Notes: a model not told the origin generated them from the letters alone. 64,000 nt of DNA from Psychrobacter sp. NZS113 (GCF_015864825.1 NZ_JADYWL010000001.1:496001-560000); one strand, 5' to 3'; positions 9,381 through 19,369 are shown, numbered from the stretch's first letter. Numbers and translations are program-made.

Positions 9381-10505
9381 ATGAAGGGTAGGGTGAATAC
9401 TATTAATCATATTACTATTTTGGCTGATAGCAATATCGCCAGTTTGGACAAGTTTTTTAACGCCTCTAGACTTGGTCAGGCATCGGAGCAGGCTGTAGAT
9501 ATCATCACCGTTTCTGGACGAGATATCAACGCGTCATTACTTGCAGAACTGCAACCTAATATTCTGTTGATACGTTCTGTTACTCAAGTGAATGAGGTAT
9601 TGCTGGCGAATAACGACAGTGTTCAGTTTGTGGGTTCTGCAACCATCGGTACGGATCATGTCGATCAAGATTATTTAATGCAGCGCCATATCACTTTTGC
9701 CAATGCCGCTGGCTGTAGTAAGCATTCTGTCGCGCAGTATGTACTGACAGCCGCATTAACGTTGCGTCCGCAGTATTGGCAGCAATCAATCACTCTCGGT
9801 ATCATCGGTCTGGGCAATATTGGTAGTACGCTTGCCCAGTATGCCAATGATTTGGGCTGGCAAGTATTGGGTTATGATCCATTATTACCAAAATCCAAGA
9901 TTAATAATGCCAGTTTAGAGCAGGTACTTAGCCAAAGCGATGTAGTCAGTTTGCATGTGCCTTTAACAGACGAGAAGAATGATGTACATCCTAGAGGCAG
10001 CGAGTATCCAACACGGCATCTCATTGATGCAGATACATTGGCTATGATACCTGCTGATACAATACTGATTAATAGCTCGCGTGGGCCTGTGATTGAGGCA
10101 GATGCGCTGGTAGCAGATATTGAGCGTACTGGGCGACAAGTGGTGCTTGATGTGTTTGAGCAAGAGCCTCAAATATCTGAGCAATTATTATCCAAGCTTG
10201 CCTTTGCCACTCCGCATATCGCTGGCTACACGGTAGAAGGTAAGCTGCGTGGTACGCAAATCATTTATGATGCGCTATGTGAGAAACTGGCCGTTATACC
10301 TACCCAAACGATGCACGCGCTATTACCGCTTAATTTATTTCTATGGTCTGAATTAAAAGCACATCCTGACAGACTGATAAAGTTTTATGATATTGAGCAA
10401 GATGATGCCTCATTGAGAAGCAAAGAAATTGATGGGCAGATAAATGGTGCTGACTTTGATGGTTTGAGACGTGATTATCATTTACGTCGTGAATGGCAGT
10501 TTTAA
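9381..10505 (+). CDS. pdxB: 4-phosphoerythronate dehydrogenase PdxB
   Basis: NAD-dependent D-2-hydroxyacid dehydrogenase family enzyme for the second step of DXP-dependent PLP synthesis. Seen are the Rossmann motif GIIGLGNIG (140-148), the GSATIGTDHVD region, the active-site arginine in INSSRGPVIE, the glutamate in DVFEQEP and the histidine in TPHIAGYT, followed by a PdxB-type C-terminal dimerisation region ending in LRREWQF. PdxB rather than SerA or LdhA is supported by this domain and the 374-residue length. A GTG at 9393 with AAGGG just upstream is an alternative start. It is followed by epmA after 56 bp. Confidence 0.92.
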   Translation: MKGRVNTINHITILADSNIASLDKFFNASRLGQASEQAVDIITVSGRDINASLLAELQPNILLIRSVTQVNEVLLANNDSVQFVGSATIGTDHVDQDYLMQRHITFANAAGCSKHSVAQYVLTAALTLRPQYWQQSITLGIIGLGNIGSTLAQYANDLGWQVLGYDPLLPKSKINNASLEQVLSQSDVVSLHVPLTDEKNDVHPRGSEYPTRHLIDADTLAMIPADTILINSSRGPVIEADALVADIERTGRQVVLDVFEQEPQISEQLLSKLAFATPHIAGYTVEGKLRGTQIIYDALCEKLAVIPTQTMHALLPLNLFLWSELKAHPDRLIKFYDIEQDDASLRSKEIDGQINGADFDGLRRDYHLRREWQF

Positions 10506-10561
10506 AAAATCTAAACACCCAATTACCAAACCGATTATTTATCAATCGCAGTAGATAACAA

Positions 10562-11617
10562 ATGACTCAAGCAAATAACATTTATTCGCAGCCGATTACT
10601 TCTAAGCCTATTAGTTCTAAGACTAGCTATGCACCGACCATGACATTGGCGATGGCGCAGCAGCGTGCGCAGTTTATGAGTAATATCCGTCAGTTTTTTG
10701 CTAAGCGACAAGTGTTAGAGGTGCAGACACCGCTACTGTCACAAGCGGGTAATACGGATACTTTTTTGCAGTCAGTCGCCGCGCAGGTCACTTATAAAGA
10801 TAAACCCCAAACCTATTATTTGCATACGTCACCTGAATTCGCTATGAAGCGTTTATTGGCCAGCTGGCAGGTGCCTATTTATCAGATTTGTCCTGTTTTT
10901 CGAGACAATGAAATAGGGGTACGACACAATATCGAATTCACCATGCTCGAATGGTATCAGCCAAACTATAGCCTAGATGATATAGCGACTGAACTGGGTG
11001 AGCTATTAGAAGCGCTTTATGGTAATGCGGTCGTAATGAGCCACTACCGTTATGTTGATGCTTTTATGGATTTTGTCGGTATCCATCCACTAACCGCTAG
11101 TCTGGCCACACTACAAGCAGTAGCAGAAGATAAAGGCTTAACAGGTTTCGACTTTAATAGTGAGTTGAGCAGCGCAGTAAATACGGAAGAAGACCGTCGC
11201 CAGAGCTGGCTAGATTTGTTATTCAGTCATGCAGTTGAGCCAAATTTAGGTCATGATTTACCGACATTGATTATAGAGTATCCACTAGCGACGGCCGCAT
11301 TGGCAAAAACAGCTTTGGATAAAGACGGTAATAAAATTGCTAAACGTTTTGAGCTCTATATCAATGGTATTGAGATTGCCAACGCTTATGATGAGTTGGC
11401 AGATGGGCAAGCGTTAAAAGAGCGTTTTGAGCAAGATAACCAATTGCGCCAGCGTCATAACCTGCCACAAATGCCAATCGATGAGCATCTACTAGCGGCA
11501 TCTGATGATTTGATACCTTGTAGTGGTATTGCTGTCGGCGTAGATAGGCTACTAATGGTTATCACAGGAACTAGCAGCCTAGAGGAAGTGATTCCGTTTC
11601 CGAGTGGTTTGGCATAG
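10562..11617 (+). CDS. epmA: Elongation factor P--(R)-beta-lysine ligase EpmA
   Basis: A shortened class II lysyl-tRNA synthetase paralogue (PoxA/GenX) that attaches beta-lysine to elongation factor P. The 351-residue protein lacks the N-terminal anticodon-binding domain. It shows class II motif 2, FRDNEIGVRHNIEFTMLEWY, the IEIANAYDELAD segment and motif 3, GIAVGVDRLLMVITG. A 40-residue Ser/Thr-rich N-terminal extension precedes the catalytic core. Likely co-transcribed with pdxB, and followed by a strong terminator. Its partners epmB and efp are not in the window. Confidence 0.94.
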   Translation: MTQANNIYSQPITSKPISSKTSYAPTMTLAMAQQRAQFMSNIRQFFAKRQVLEVQTPLLSQAGNTDTFLQSVAAQVTYKDKPQTYYLHTSPEFAMKRLLASWQVPIYQICPVFRDNEIGVRHNIEFTMLEWYQPNYSLDDIATELGELLEALYGNAVVMSHYRYVDAFMDFVGIHPLTASLATLQAVAEDKGLTGFDFNSELSSAVNTEEDRRQSWLDLLFSHAVEPNLGHDLPTLIIEYPLATAALAKTALDKDGNKIAKRFELYINGIEIANAYDELADGQALKERFEQDNQLRQRHNLPQMPIDEHLLAASDDLIPCSGIAVGVDRLLMVITGTSSLEEVIPFPSGLA

Positions 11618-11677
11618 TTACTCTTTAGAGGCTAAATATTATTATTTACTTAATAATCTATTCTCAAACGACAGCCA

Positions 11678-11714
11678 TAAAAAAGCGAGTAAACCTTTCG
11701 GCTTACTCGCTTTT
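11678..11714. terminator. Bidirectional terminator between epmA and the SDR gene
   Basis: Hairpin with stem AAGCGAGTAA and its complement TTACTCGCTT, flanked by A-run and T-run. It serves both convergent genes. Confidence 0.88.
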
Positions 11715-11726
11715 CTGCTTCAATGA

Positions 11727-12365
11727 TTATAACTTTGCGATAGCTTCACCAATGGCTGTCTCACCATTTTGCATGCTAAAGACGGTCTTGATAGTATTGT
11801 CTGCCTTTAATACAGCTGCCAAAGTAGTGGCGACATCCTCAATCGAATTTTCGCCTGAGCTGTCATTATTAACAGTAATTTTGCCAGTGGCTTCACGCTC
11901 TTTTAGCGCGCCTGCCTGTACGATGGTGTAGTCCAAAGTGCTATTGTTGATTAACCATTGGTCAGCATAATGTTTACAGATATAGTATTCTTTTAAGTCG
12001 GCAATTTTATCCCATTTACTGGTATCTAATGAGAATACAGTGCTAAGCATAATATAGCGTTTGATGCCTTTGTCTTGTGTCGCTTGAATGGTCTTAACTG
12101 CACCATGTAAGTCTACTTCTAAGACGTCTTTGCCACCTGAGCCTGCAACAAAATAAACAGCATCAATATCTTTATCAATTTGCTTTTGAATCGCGTCTTT
12201 TTCAGCCGTAATGTCTAAATCTAACTGGCTATAATTGTCATCTTTGAATAGCTTTTCTTCCTGACGGGTAGTACCAATCACTTGATGGTCGTCAGCCAAT
12301 AACTGCTTAACCAAATCAGTGCCTACTCGACCACTTGCGCCAATTACTAAAATTTTCATCGTCAT
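11727..12365 (-). CDS. NAD(P)-binding, atypical SDR-family protein
   Basis: A 212-residue Rossmann-fold protein with the glycine motif GASGRVG (9-15) near the N-terminus. Further segments are typical of the NAD(P)H-binding/NmrA-like group (YwnB, YhfK type): AVYFVAGSGGKDV, KRYIMLSTVFSLD and LDYTIVQAGALKE. It lacks a clear Tyr-xxx-Lys catalytic pair beyond YYICKHYADQWL, where KHYADQW plays the usual position. Substrate unknown. It is monocistronic and converges on epmA. The start could be the third codon (MKILVIGA). Confidence 0.8.
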   Translation of the reverse strand: MTMKILVIGASGRVGTDLVKQLLADDHQVIGTTRQEEKLFKDDNYSQLDLDITAEKDAIQKQIDKDIDAVYFVAGSGGKDVLEVDLHGAVKTIQATQDKGIKRYIMLSTVFSLDTSKWDKIADLKEYYICKHYADQWLINNSTLDYTIVQAGALKEREATGKITVNNDSSGENSIEDVATTLAAVLKADNTIKTVFSMQNGETAIGEAIAKL

Positions 12366-12423
12366 TCCTATTTTTATTTACGTTATCTTTATTTAAAAAC
12401 TAAACATAGAGTAACAAGAATAG

Positions 12424-12453
12424 GCGGTACGCTTCGTTATGAAGCGTGCCGTT
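12424..12453 (-). terminator. Possible terminator after yaiI
   Basis: Strong inverted repeat (CGGYACGCTTC and its complement) about 120 nt beyond the yaiI stop, but the T-run is weak. It could also be a simple structural palindrome. Confidence 0.4.
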
Positions 12454-12575
12454 TGCATAGTGTTTGGTTATATAGTGTATAGGGTTTGCAAGGAGAGAAA
12501 TAAAACAGGTAGCTCTAATAATGGACGTTAGTATGGTAAAAAATCAGATGAAAAATGTCTGGTGAATGTTAGAAG

Positions 12576-13025
12576 TTAACGCACCAATTTATTTAATCCA
12601 TCGGCAAACGCTTTTTTGTCACGATCACCGTAGGGTTTCTGTCCGCTCATCTCTTGCAGTTCTAAGACACCAGTACCACGCATGGTGTCCATAAAATCGC
12701 GCATATTGAGCTTTTGCTTGATATTATTTTTATCGTAGATCACACCGCGAGTGGTCAAAACCATGCCACCTTTGTCCAAAATATCATTGGCTAACGGTAT
12801 GTCGCTGGTAATGGCCAGATCGCCTGGCTGTATTTGCTCAACGATATAATCATCGGCCTTATCAAACCCTGACGGCACCACTGTCATAGTGAGCAGTGGT
12901 GACTTGCGCAGTTTAATCGACTGATTGGCGACGAATATCGCCATGGTTTGTGTGCGTTCAGCCGTTTTGATGATCAAGTCTTTGGCTATCAATGGTACTG
13001 AATCCGCATCCACCCAAATCTGCAT
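12576..13025 (-). CDS. YaiI/YqxD family protein (DUF188)
   Basis: Cytoplasmic protein of 149 residues of the UPF0178 family, a PIN-like fold of unknown role. The N-terminal IWVDADSVP motif and the later DLAITSDIPLANDIL and GVIYDKNNIKQKLNMRDFMD segments are the conserved acidic patches of the family. The start codon overlaps the purK stop by one base (TAATG), so translation is probably coupled to purK. A link to purine synthesis is only contextual. Confidence 0.85.
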   Translation of the reverse strand: MQIWVDADSVPLIAKDLIIKTAERTQTMAIFVANQSIKLRKSPLLTMTVVPSGFDKADDYIVEQIQPGDLAITSDIPLANDILDKGGMVLTTRGVIYDKNNIKQKLNMRDFMDTMRGTGVLELQEMSGQKPYGDRDKKAFADGLNKLVR

Positions 13026-14377
13026 TATTTCTTAGCCTTTTCTGTTTTCGACTTAGCGTTGATAGCTTTATCTGAATGGCTGTCTTCAATACTGACTTCT
13101 GTATTTTCTATAGCAGTGTCAGTTTCAGTCGTGGTTAGACTCGCTTCCACTTTTGGCTGGCTATCAATCGCAGAAGGTTTTTTCTCAAGTCCCATTTTAT
13201 TGGGTAGAGTCGCGACGAGCTTGGCTAAAGCAGGCTCTAAATCGGCCACATCGTTCGGCATTAGAGTAATATGCGCAATCTTACGATCGTCACGTTCTTC
13301 TTTGTGGTAGCTATGATAGTGCGCACCATCTATATCTAGCACGGTGCTGATATCAGGATATTGTCCTAAGATATTGAGCATAATCGCTGGGTGTACATTA
13401 TCCGTATCACCTAGTGGTAGGTTGACGACTGCGCGAATGTGGTTTTCAAATTGACTGGTAATGGCTCCTTCAATACTCCAATGTCCAGAGTTATGTACGC
13501 GCGGCGCAATTTCATTAGCAAGTAACGCATCATTACCACGCGCGTCTTTGGTCACAAATAACTCAAGCGCCATGACACCAACATAGTCTAAGTGGTTCAT
13601 GACGGTGGTAATAGCATCAGTTGCTTGCTTAAGCAAATGGCTAGTTCCAACAGCAGGGGCTTGGGTTTTGGCTAAAATGCCATGGTGATGATGGTTTTCG
13701 ACCAAGTCATAGCAGCGAACCTGACCGTTTTGTGCACGTGTCGCAATCATAGATACTTCACGGCTAAAGTTAATAAAACCTTCGGCAATCAATGGTGCTG
13801 GTGTCGGTGTGAGTGAGCCTTTTCCAGTGACTGCGTCTTTGAGATCTTGCCAAGCAGCTTTAATATCACTGTCTTGTTTGATGAGGAACTGACCTTTACC
13901 ATCATAACCGCCGCGGCTAGTTTTTAGAACGATAGGCAGCCCTAGTTCATTACAAGCTTGCTTTAATTCAGCTTCAGAATTGACAGCCATAAAGGGTACG
14001 GTGGCAATATCAAGCGTGTTAAACATCTGCTTTTCTTTTAAGCGATCTTGCGCAATATCAAGCGCAATCAATGGTGGAAACATGCCTTGCTTGCTACCAG
14101 ACTTCGATAAGGCAGTAAGCTGCTCGACAGTTGCTGTCGGAGTGTTTTCAAACTCGAGCGTAAAAACATCAGCGGCTTCGATAAATGCTTCTAATTGCTC
14201 ACTGTGAAACACGCGACCGTATAGGCTGGCAGGGCAGTCAGTGCTGTCTTCTAAAAAAACACATTGGTAGCCTAGCGGCATGGCTGCTTCGGCAAGCATC
14301 ATACCAAGCTGACCACCGCCTAAAATACCGATGGTACGAATGGTTTGGGTAACAGGATAAGCGTTTGCTGTAGTCAT
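13025..14377 (-). CDS. purK: N5-carboxyaminoimidazole ribonucleotide synthase PurK
   Basis: ATP-grasp enzyme converting AIR, bicarbonate and ATP to N5-CAIR in purine synthesis; PurE then uses the product. The N-terminus has the nucleotide-like loop GILGGGQLGMMLAEAA. ATP-grasp residues are visible in LKTSRGGYDGKGQF, the region around the glutamate of SREVSMIATR, and NEIAPRVHNSGHW. At 450 residues it is about 70-80 longer than usual. The excess is a low-complexity, Thr/Glu/Lys-rich C-terminal tail after residue 385 or so, ending in KSKTEKAKK. It follows purE, separated by a hairpin, and is coupled to yaiI. Confidence 0.95.
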   Translation of the reverse strand: MTTANAYPVTQTIRTIGILGGGQLGMMLAEAAMPLGYQCVFLEDSTDCPASLYGRVFHSEQLEAFIEAADVFTLEFENTPTATVEQLTALSKSGSKQGMFPPLIALDIAQDRLKEKQMFNTLDIATVPFMAVNSEAELKQACNELGLPIVLKTSRGGYDGKGQFLIKQDSDIKAAWQDLKDAVTGKGSLTPTPAPLIAEGFINFSREVSMIATRAQNGQVRCYDLVENHHHHGILAKTQAPAVGTSHLLKQATDAITTVMNHLDYVGVMALELFVTKDARGNDALLANEIAPRVHNSGHWSIEGAITSQFENHIRAVVNLPLGDTDNVHPAIMLNILGQYPDISTVLDIDGAHYHSYHKEERDDRKIAHITLMPNDVADLEPALAKLVATLPNKMGLEKKPSAIDSQPKVEASLTTTETDTAIENTEVSIEDSHSDKAINAKSKTEKAKK

Positions 14378-14451
14378 GGCAGGCTCTTTGAATAAAAGTG
14401 AATAAGGTTTGTGTATATTAAAATATAAAAATCAATAGGTTAAAATAGGAA

Positions 14452-14472
14452 AAGGTGCACTGTATGCACCTT
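14452..14472 (-). terminator. Hairpin between purE and purK
   Basis: Palindromic AAGGTGCA/TGCACCTT stem followed on the minus strand by a T-rich stretch. It may attenuate read-through from purE into purK. Confidence 0.5.
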
Positions 14473-14573
14473 ATATCTAGTAAGATTTTCTTGAAAATAC
14501 AACGTGATAGCTTTTATTTTTGGGCTACCAATATTAAAGACTCTGCTATAAAAGCCAGTCAGTCTATACGCAA

Positions 14574-15134
14574 CTAGGCATTGATAATACCTGGCGTTGG
14601 ACTAGCAAGAATGGTTTCAGTTTGAGACTGTCGCATCTGATCTAGCTTAATAGCAATCGTGTCATCATGCAAGGCTAAGACTTGAATCGCAAGTAGAGCA
14701 GCATTATAAGCACCAGCTGAGCCAATTGCTAATGTCCCAACGGCGACACCTTTCGGCATTTGCACGATAGACAGTAAGCTATCCCAACCGCTGAGCATAG
14801 ATGATTTTACAGGAACACCAAAGACAGGTAGTGGTGTTTGGCTGGCACACATACCAGGTAAGTGCGCCGCGCCGCCTGCACCAGCGATGATAACTTGTAA
14901 GCCGTTACCTTTTGCATTTTTGGCATAATCAAACAGTCTATCAGGCGTACGATGTGCCGAGACCACTTCGCATTCAAAAGCGATATCAAAATCTGCCAGT
15001 AATTGGGCAGCGGCGCTCATGGTCGCCCAATCAGACTGTGAGCCCATGATAATGCCAACTTTTGGTTGACCAGCAGGAGAGGTGATAGGTCCGTTTTGCT
15101 CAACAGTGTTAACAGTTGCCGATGTGGTGCTCAT
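14574..15134 (-). CDS. purE: N5-carboxyaminoimidazole ribonucleotide mutase PurE
   Basis: Interconverts N5-CAIR and CAIR in purine synthesis. The 186-residue protein has the class I PurE motifs [18 protein letters not shown] with the catalytic histidine, and [11 protein letters not shown]. The N-terminal 24 residues before [10 protein letters not shown] are a polar extension. It lies upstream of purK in the same direction with a 196-bp spacer containing a hairpin. Both steps of the bacterial AIR-carboxylation route are therefore present. Confidence 0.96.
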   Translation of the reverse strand: MSTTSATVNTVEQNGPITSPAGQPKVGIIMGSQSDWATMSAAAQLLADFDIAFECEVVSAHRTPDRLFDYAKNAKGNGLQVIIAGAGGAAHLPGMCASQTPLPVFGVPVKSSMLSGWDSLLSIVQMPKGVAVGTLAIGSAGAYNAALLAIQVLALHDDTIAIKLDQMRQSQTETILASPTPGIINA

Positions 15135-15233
15135 GCGTTGATATCCTCAAAAAGACCATCATACAAAAATTTAGCCGCCTTCGTAAAGCCAAGTTTACGG
15201 TTTAATACGATAGATGCATCAATATCGCTAATA

Positions 15234-16199
15234 TTATGGGTTTATATGGATATTTTTATCATGGCGATATTGTATGAAGTTGCTGGCTCGTAATGGTAGC
15301 GGCTGCTCGGTATCGAACTGATAGCAAGTAAGGTAGCCACTGTCTACTGCTGCCGAATAGTCGGTACAGGCGACTTGTTGGCTCAGTGGTTCGGGCATGC
15401 CAGTTAACCAATAATGGCCGACAAATACAGGTTTATGCGTCTTTAGAGCAAAGTCGATGTTTTCGGCCATTGCATCTTTTGGTATTTGAGCCATTGCTGA
15501 TGAAGGCGCACGCGAAATCTCATGCAGTGTGCGCGACTCTAACTCATCAAGCCACCAACGTACCCGCACACGTGAGCGTTCAGTACCTTCCTTATCGACC
15601 ATGACCAAACCATCAGGCAGTGGGGTTTCTACACCTTTTAATACGCGCTCTAAAGCGTCGAAATGTACGGTATCTTCTTTGGCGGTGGCGATTAAGCCTT
15701 GTGGCGTTAGGCAGTTATTATCAGTCAATGATGGTTTTAGCATCGCCATACTATCTACATCCCAACAGGCATGCACAAAACAAGCGTAGTCAGTTTCAAT
15801 CCATAATGGAATTTCATATAACCGCTGTAGCCAATATTGATGGCTCTCTGAACCAAATGGTAATTCGGCTAAGAATGCTTCATGTTGACGTGTATGCACC
15901 TCATTGTGCGAACGCAGATATTGAGTAGGACTATCAGGATCAGGTGTAGCAAAAGCCAGCGCATTGTATTCATGGTTGCCCATTACCGCATCAGCCACAT
16001 CCGCATCTAGCATAGCAAATACAATCTCTAGTGTTGCGACTTGCTGTGAGCCACGGTCGATTAAATCACCGATGAATAGGGCTCGATGACCTGCTGGCGG
16101 TATAAAGCACTCACCATTATGAACATACCCTAACTGTAGTAGCAAGCCGACCAATTTGTCTGCGTAGCCGTGAATATCACCGATAATATCTATAATCAT
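15234..16199 (-). CDS. Calcineurin-like metallophosphoesterase
   Basis: A 321-residue cytoplasmic phosphoesterase with the full two-metal motif series: GDIHG (7-11), GDLIDRG, GNHEYNALAF, FVHACWD and VGHYW. This order matches the PrpE/PP1-like bacterial phosphatases and bis-nucleosyl tetraphosphatase relatives. The substrate (phosphoprotein or dinucleotide polyphosphate) cannot be decided. It lies about 100 bp from purE in the same direction, upstream of it. Confidence 0.85.
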   Translation of the reverse strand: MIIDIIGDIHGYADKLVGLLLQLGYVHNGECFIPPAGHRALFIGDLIDRGSQQVATLEIVFAMLDADVADAVMGNHEYNALAFATPDPDSPTQYLRSHNEVHTRQHEAFLAELPFGSESHQYWLQRLYEIPLWIETDYACFVHACWDVDSMAMLKPSLTDNNCLTPQGLIATAKEDTVHFDALERVLKGVETPLPDGLVMVDKEGTERSRVRVRWWLDELESRTLHEISRAPSSAMAQIPKDAMAENIDFALKTHKPVFVGHYWLTGMPEPLSQQVACTDYSAAVDSGYLTCYQFDTEQPLPLRASNFIQYRHDKNIHINP

Positions 16200-16371
16200 A
16201 ATTAACTATCAAATCTTAATATATATAAAGTCGAAGAATACGAAACTGATAAGGCTAAGATAACTACTGTCTACAATAATTTCAGAAAGCTACTATCGTT
16301 AAAAGTTATGGTCGTTAAGAGCAGCCCTGTATCATTGTTATTTTATTATCTCTAATCCAAAAGCTATCTAT

Positions 16372-17055
16372 CTAAAAACTGGGAGACAATAGCGCATTGA
16401 TAAAGTGTGATAATACCCGTGGCTCTAGTACAATCGTCGCTATTACTCCAAATGCTCCACCCCACAAATGCGCCATGTGATTGATATTGGAGCCACCGCG
16501 TTTGTCTGCGTATATACTATAGGCGACATAAGCGACCGCAAATAAGATAGCAGGGATAGGAATGACCGCAAACAGATAGATTTTTTCCCAAGGTGCTAGC
16601 AAAATAAAGGCAAACAATACGGCGGATACACCACCCGAAGCACCAAGGCTTAAGTAGCTGGCATTTTTTTTATTCTTAAGGTAGCTTGGAATCATCGCAA
16701 TGATGATGGCCAATATGTAGAACACCACAAAACCGTAACCGAATAAGAATGACCGATACAATCCTTCAATCGCGCGACCAAAAAAGTACAAGGTAAACAT
16801 GTTGAAGAGCAGATGCATACTATCGGCATGAATAAAACCATGCGTCACAAAACGATCCCATTGACCATTATTTACCGCTGGTGGATAAAAAATAAGTCGA
16901 TTGAATAACGCTTTATTTTGCCATGCTAATAAGCTGATAATAACGGTAATTATAATGATAAGGGTCGTATGATTGAACAAAGGAAAATCCTTAGGCCGCG
17001 CCTGATGTATGACAATGTTATAAATGGCAGTATTATAAATGCTGGCAGTGTTCAA
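16372..17055 (-). CDS. Rhomboid family intramembrane serine protease
   Basis: Six-span inner-membrane protease of 227 residues. The catalytic serine is in GASGG (S140) and the histidine in HMAHLWGG (H196). The oxyanion-hole asparagine lies in HLLFNMF (N85), and the HGFIHAD segment of loop 1 is also present. The first 28 residues are a cytoplasmic or poorly conserved leader, so a later start is possible. Substrates are unknown. Divergent from the DUF/OmpA-like paralogue pair. Confidence 0.9.
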   Translation of the reverse strand: MNTASIYNTAIYNIVIHQARPKDFPLFNHTTLIIIITVIISLLAWQNKALFNRLIFYPPAVNNGQWDRFVTHGFIHADSMHLLFNMFTLYFFGRAIEGLYRSFLFGYGFVVFYILAIIIAMIPSYLKNKKNASYLSLGASGGVSAVLFAFILLAPWEKIYLFAVIPIPAILFAVAYVAYSIYADKRGGSNINHMAHLWGGAFGVIATIVLEPRVLSHFINALLSPSF

Positions 17056-17423
17056 AGCCTAAGCGTTACGGCTGAGTAAAAACCTACATATGACCAATAA
17101 TTAATGATTAAATGTCGAATATTAATAATGAAGCCATACTAACAGTAGTTATGATGATACGAAAACTTATTGTGTGACAAATCAATGCATTTTCAGGCTG
17201 TTATAGTGAATAATATAACAATGTATCAGGCAGAATCAGTAATGCTTCGTATAATGACAGTAACTAGTGCTAATAATGATGACTGATAATAAATAGAGCG
17301 GATGGTAACAGTGCCATCAATGATAGAAATATGCTAAAAATGACGTCAGTCAGCAGACAAAACCAAAATCGACACTCAATTCTTTTACACGTATAAAGCG
17401 AAGGCCGAAAGAGGCAATAATCT
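17056..17423. other. Divergent spacer, rhomboid / envelope-protein pair
   Basis: AT-rich 368 bp with no ORF. It must contain the two divergent promoters. The ribosome site GAGG precedes the 17424 start. Confidence 0.4.
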
Positions 17424-19010
17424 ATGAGTATTATCGACCAGTTAGAAAAAACCGTTACCCCAGCTGTATTAGGTCAGAGTGATAGCAAAGATAGCGTGGC
17501 GCATGTCAGTCTACTTGAGCAGTTTTATGCCATTTTAGCCGCACGCCTAGCATTGCCTCAGGTTTACTCGCAATTACTTCGCACGGATCAATTGCTGGCG
17601 ACCAACAATGGCACAGAAACGACATTGTTTAAGCAGCTATGGCAAGATCATGAGATGCAGCAGACTATCATCCAAGAACTTTCTGCTACGCATCATATTG
17701 ATGAGTCTATGACTAGCGAGCTACTCATCAACTCATCACCACTGGCTTATCGCGAGCTAAAAATATTGGCCAATGGACAGTTTCTACCAGCATTTTTGCA
17801 GGGTGAGCAGGCGGCGCTGCGTCAGTACTTACCGATATGGTCAGCACCTATTATTGCCGCCAGTTCAGGTCTGAACAATGAGGTAGGTTCAAAAACCATA
17901 GCGGAAGTAAGATCCGTATTAGAGACTGATACTGTTTTAGATAAATTTGATAGGCCCAATGTAGAGACAAGCGCAACAAGTGCAATGACAGAAGCCGATA
18001 TAGATAGCACTGAGACAGAAAGAGCAAATGATGATCTTAGCACTAACTTGGGTGCCATCCATGCCAACCCGTCAGCACATCATTTGGCAGAAAATAGTAG
18101 CATCAAGCAAGCCAAAGTACGTACCCGTAACCAACGCAATGATTTATTGGTAAAAGTGTTTTTATTAGTCCTAGCCATTGCTGCTATGGCGTTGGCCGCT
18201 TGGGCGTTATTAATCAAGCCTAACAACGTACCACCTGTAGAGCCTATTGCGACAGTACCTGTTGTCGCAGCGCCTGCGGCACCTGTAGAAGTATTGACGC
18301 CAGTTGAGCTTATCGTGGGAATGGATAACAGCGGAGGACTCACTAGCTGTAGCGCCGTTGTTGGTGATGAAGCGCTACAGAATGCATTGCAACAAGCATT
18401 CAATACCAGTTTTGGCCAGCAAGCGAGCACTTGTGAGTTGACAGTACGGGCAGGCGTCGCTAATAGTGTGGCGAATCTACCTATGGAGATACTGCCTAAT
18501 ATTTTAAACATGCTCAGAGCGGTACCATTTGCACGTCTAGAATTACAGAATGATCGCCTCACGTTAGCAGCGCCAGATAGTACTTTATTACAACGTCTGG
18601 TCACGGACATTCGCACATTAGCACCAGCGATGATAATAGAAAGCAAGGAGCCACTGCCATTACCTGATAACAGCAATGGTGACAGCGTGAACGGTCTGTC
18701 AGGAATGAATGAGATGGGTGGTCAGTTTGCAAACGGTGAGGCTGCTTTAAATAATCAGTATGGTAACGGTGATAGCAACGGCGGTTCTGGAGAGTTCCAA
18801 GCAGCAGATGACAACACTGGCGATCGTATGTTGCCAGCCCCTAATAATGGTATGAACAATAATGCTATGAACGAGCCTGTTAATAATACTCGCAATATTC
18901 CCAACAATGCACCGACGAATAACCGCCCATCAGGCCCTATTTCAGAATCAGAATTAGATGATTTGGCGGGTACCTCTTTTATAGTTGAGCCTGCCCAAGT
19001 CAGAAACTAA
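17424..19010 (+). CDS. Single-span envelope protein, paralogue of the next gene without OmpA domain
   Basis: A 528-residue protein of no named family that I recognise. The N-terminal region (1-165) aligns by eye with the gene at 19370: TVTPAVL, then LLEQFYAILAARL, then PLAYRELK and FLPAFLQGEQA. A polar linker is followed by one transmembrane helix near residue 250 (VFLLVLAIAAMALAAWALLI). A BON-like repeat domain (about 290-410, with two cysteines) comes next. The C-terminal 110 residues are Asn/Gly-rich and probably disordered. The downstream paralogue has an OmpA domain in this position; here it is absent. Ends in its own terminator. Function unknown, probably envelope-related. Confidence 0.75.
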   Translation: MSIIDQLEKTVTPAVLGQSDSKDSVAHVSLLEQFYAILAARLALPQVYSQLLRTDQLLATNNGTETTLFKQLWQDHEMQQTIIQELSATHHIDESMTSELLINSSPLAYRELKILANGQFLPAFLQGEQAALRQYLPIWSAPIIAASSGLNNEVGSKTIAEVRSVLETDTVLDKFDRPNVETSATSAMTEADIDSTETERANDDLSTNLGAIHANPSAHHLAENSSIKQAKVRTRNQRNDLLVKVFLLVLAIAAMALAAWALLIKPNNVPPVEPIATVPVVAAPAAPVEVLTPVELIVGMDNSGGLTSCSAVVGDEALQNALQQAFNTSFGQQASTCELTVRAGVANSVANLPMEILPNILNMLRAVPFARLELQNDRLTLAAPDSTLLQRLVTDIRTLAPAMIIESKEPLPLPDNSNGDSVNGLSGMNEMGGQFANGEAALNNQYGNGDSNGGSGEFQAADDNTGDRMLPAPNNGMNNNAMNEPVNNTRNIPNNAPTNNRPSGPISESELDDLAGTSFIVEPAQVRN

Positions 19011-19078
19011 CTGGTTTGATAAGAGATGTTTGATTGTTTTTACTTTGGAATTAACAATTTAGGTGGATGAGCAATATG

Positions 19079-19113
19079 TGGTGGTATGAGCTTCTCGTGC
19101 CACCATTTTTTAT
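19079..19113 (+). terminator. Intrinsic terminator between the two paralogues
   Basis: A 12-bp stem (TGGTGGTATGAG with two G-U pairs) and a three-base loop, followed by TTTTTTAT, about 70 nt after the stop at 19010. The two paralogues are therefore separately transcribed. Confidence 0.85.
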
Positions 19114-19369
19114 CTAGGGTGCTGTGTGATACAGGCTATTGTGTGATATAGGTTTATATGTGACCACGGCAACATTACCTAACGTATCATTCGCACAACA
19201 ACGTGTCGATTGTTAAAGCTGATTTAATACTTCTATAATAATAAAAAACTGAATACAGCAATAATGACACCGACCGTTATAGCTTTTATCTGTCATCAAA
19301 ATCTTATCTAACAATATTTTTAAATGTTTTAAGCCTATAATTAGGTATTAATAAATAGGGAGTTATATT
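19114..19369 (+). other. Spacer upstream of the OmpA-family gene
   Basis: AT-rich leader region of the 19370 gene, with a GGGAG ribosome site just before its ATG. Nothing else recognised. Confidence 0.4.
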
